DNA from: an uncultured Clostridium sp.
GTDB lineage: Bacteria > Bacillota > Clostridia > Christensenellales > CAG-138
Length of the DNA stretch: 6,652 bases
Direction: 5' to 3'
Assembly (NCBI GenBank): GCA_900542285.1
Contig: UQNF01000063.1
Coordinates: forward strand, 1 to 6,652
Shown: in pieces, positions 6,627 to 6,652 of the stretch
Numbering within the stretch: the stretch's first letter is position 1
Layout of the letters: each line of letters starts with the position of its first letter
Notes under the pieces: generated by a model
The model's database searches: none
What the model was told of the DNA's origin: nothing
What the model saw: the letters and a program-made list of their open reading frames with translations, nothing else
Program-made: the position numbers and the translations under genes

Positions 6627-6652
6627 ATGAGAGCCTGTGGGGCGGTGTTAAA

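Noticed and set aside
6627..6652. ATG at 6627 opening a frame that runs off the window (possible next gene such as recX or rny)
   Set aside because: It is preceded by a T-run, not a ribosome binding site, and only eight codons are visible with no recognisable start of a known protein.
1..6652. Search for mobile elements, CRISPR repeats, tRNA or rRNA genes, inteins and defence genes
   Set aside because: Reading both strands showed only the five housekeeping genes with intact family motifs and short gaps. No transposase, regular spacer-repeat pattern or RNA-gene signature was seen.

Overview
The window holds a compact, co-directional set of five housekeeping genes, all on the + strand: ftsK/spoIIIE (DNA translocase), rimO (ribosomal protein S12 methylthiotransferase), pgsA (phosphatidylglycerophosphate synthase), a stand-alone CinA C-terminal domain (pncC-like NMN deamidase) and recA. 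This gene order is a familiar conserved neighbourhood in Bacillota. Together with strong AAGGAGG-type ribosome binding sites, sigma-A promoters and a G+C-leaning third codon position, it points to a moderately GC-rich member of the Clostridia, probably a gut or rumen type lineage. Genus cannot be read from the sequence.

Layout. Positions 1-166 are a non-coding, AT-richer leader with one convincing promoter (-35 at 77-82, -10 at 100-105) for ftsK. ftsK (167-2896), rimO (2925-4235) and pgsA (4232-4825) are packed with a 28-bp gap and then a 4-bp ATGA overlap, so they look like one transcription unit. The CinA-domain gene (4880-5422) follows after 54 bp with its own strong ribosome binding site and no visible terminator before it. 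recA (5497-6534) follows after 74 bp and has the best promoter in the window (TCGACA, 17 bp, then extended -10 TGGTATAAT). It can therefore be expressed alone or by read-through. After recA, 6541-6626 contains a strong 9-bp hairpin inside a possible multibranched RNA fold that ends in a run of six T; this is a terminator or a structured leader or small RNA.

How the genes fit together. FtsK/SpoIIIE (chromosome pumping at the septum) and RecA (recombination and SOS sensing) both serve chromosome maintenance. RimO modifies the ribosome, PgsA makes the precursor of phosphatidylglycerol, and the CinA domain recycles pyridine nucleotide. They share a neighbourhood rather than one pathway.

No mobile element, CRISPR array, tRNA, rRNA or defence system is visible, and I do not see a clearly new multi-gene system. 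The points most worth checking are two GAA-N4-TTC palindromes exactly 30 bp apart bracketing the recA -10, where a canonical LexA box is absent; the structured element behind recA; and unusual residues at conserved positions of the CinA domain and the FtsK motor.
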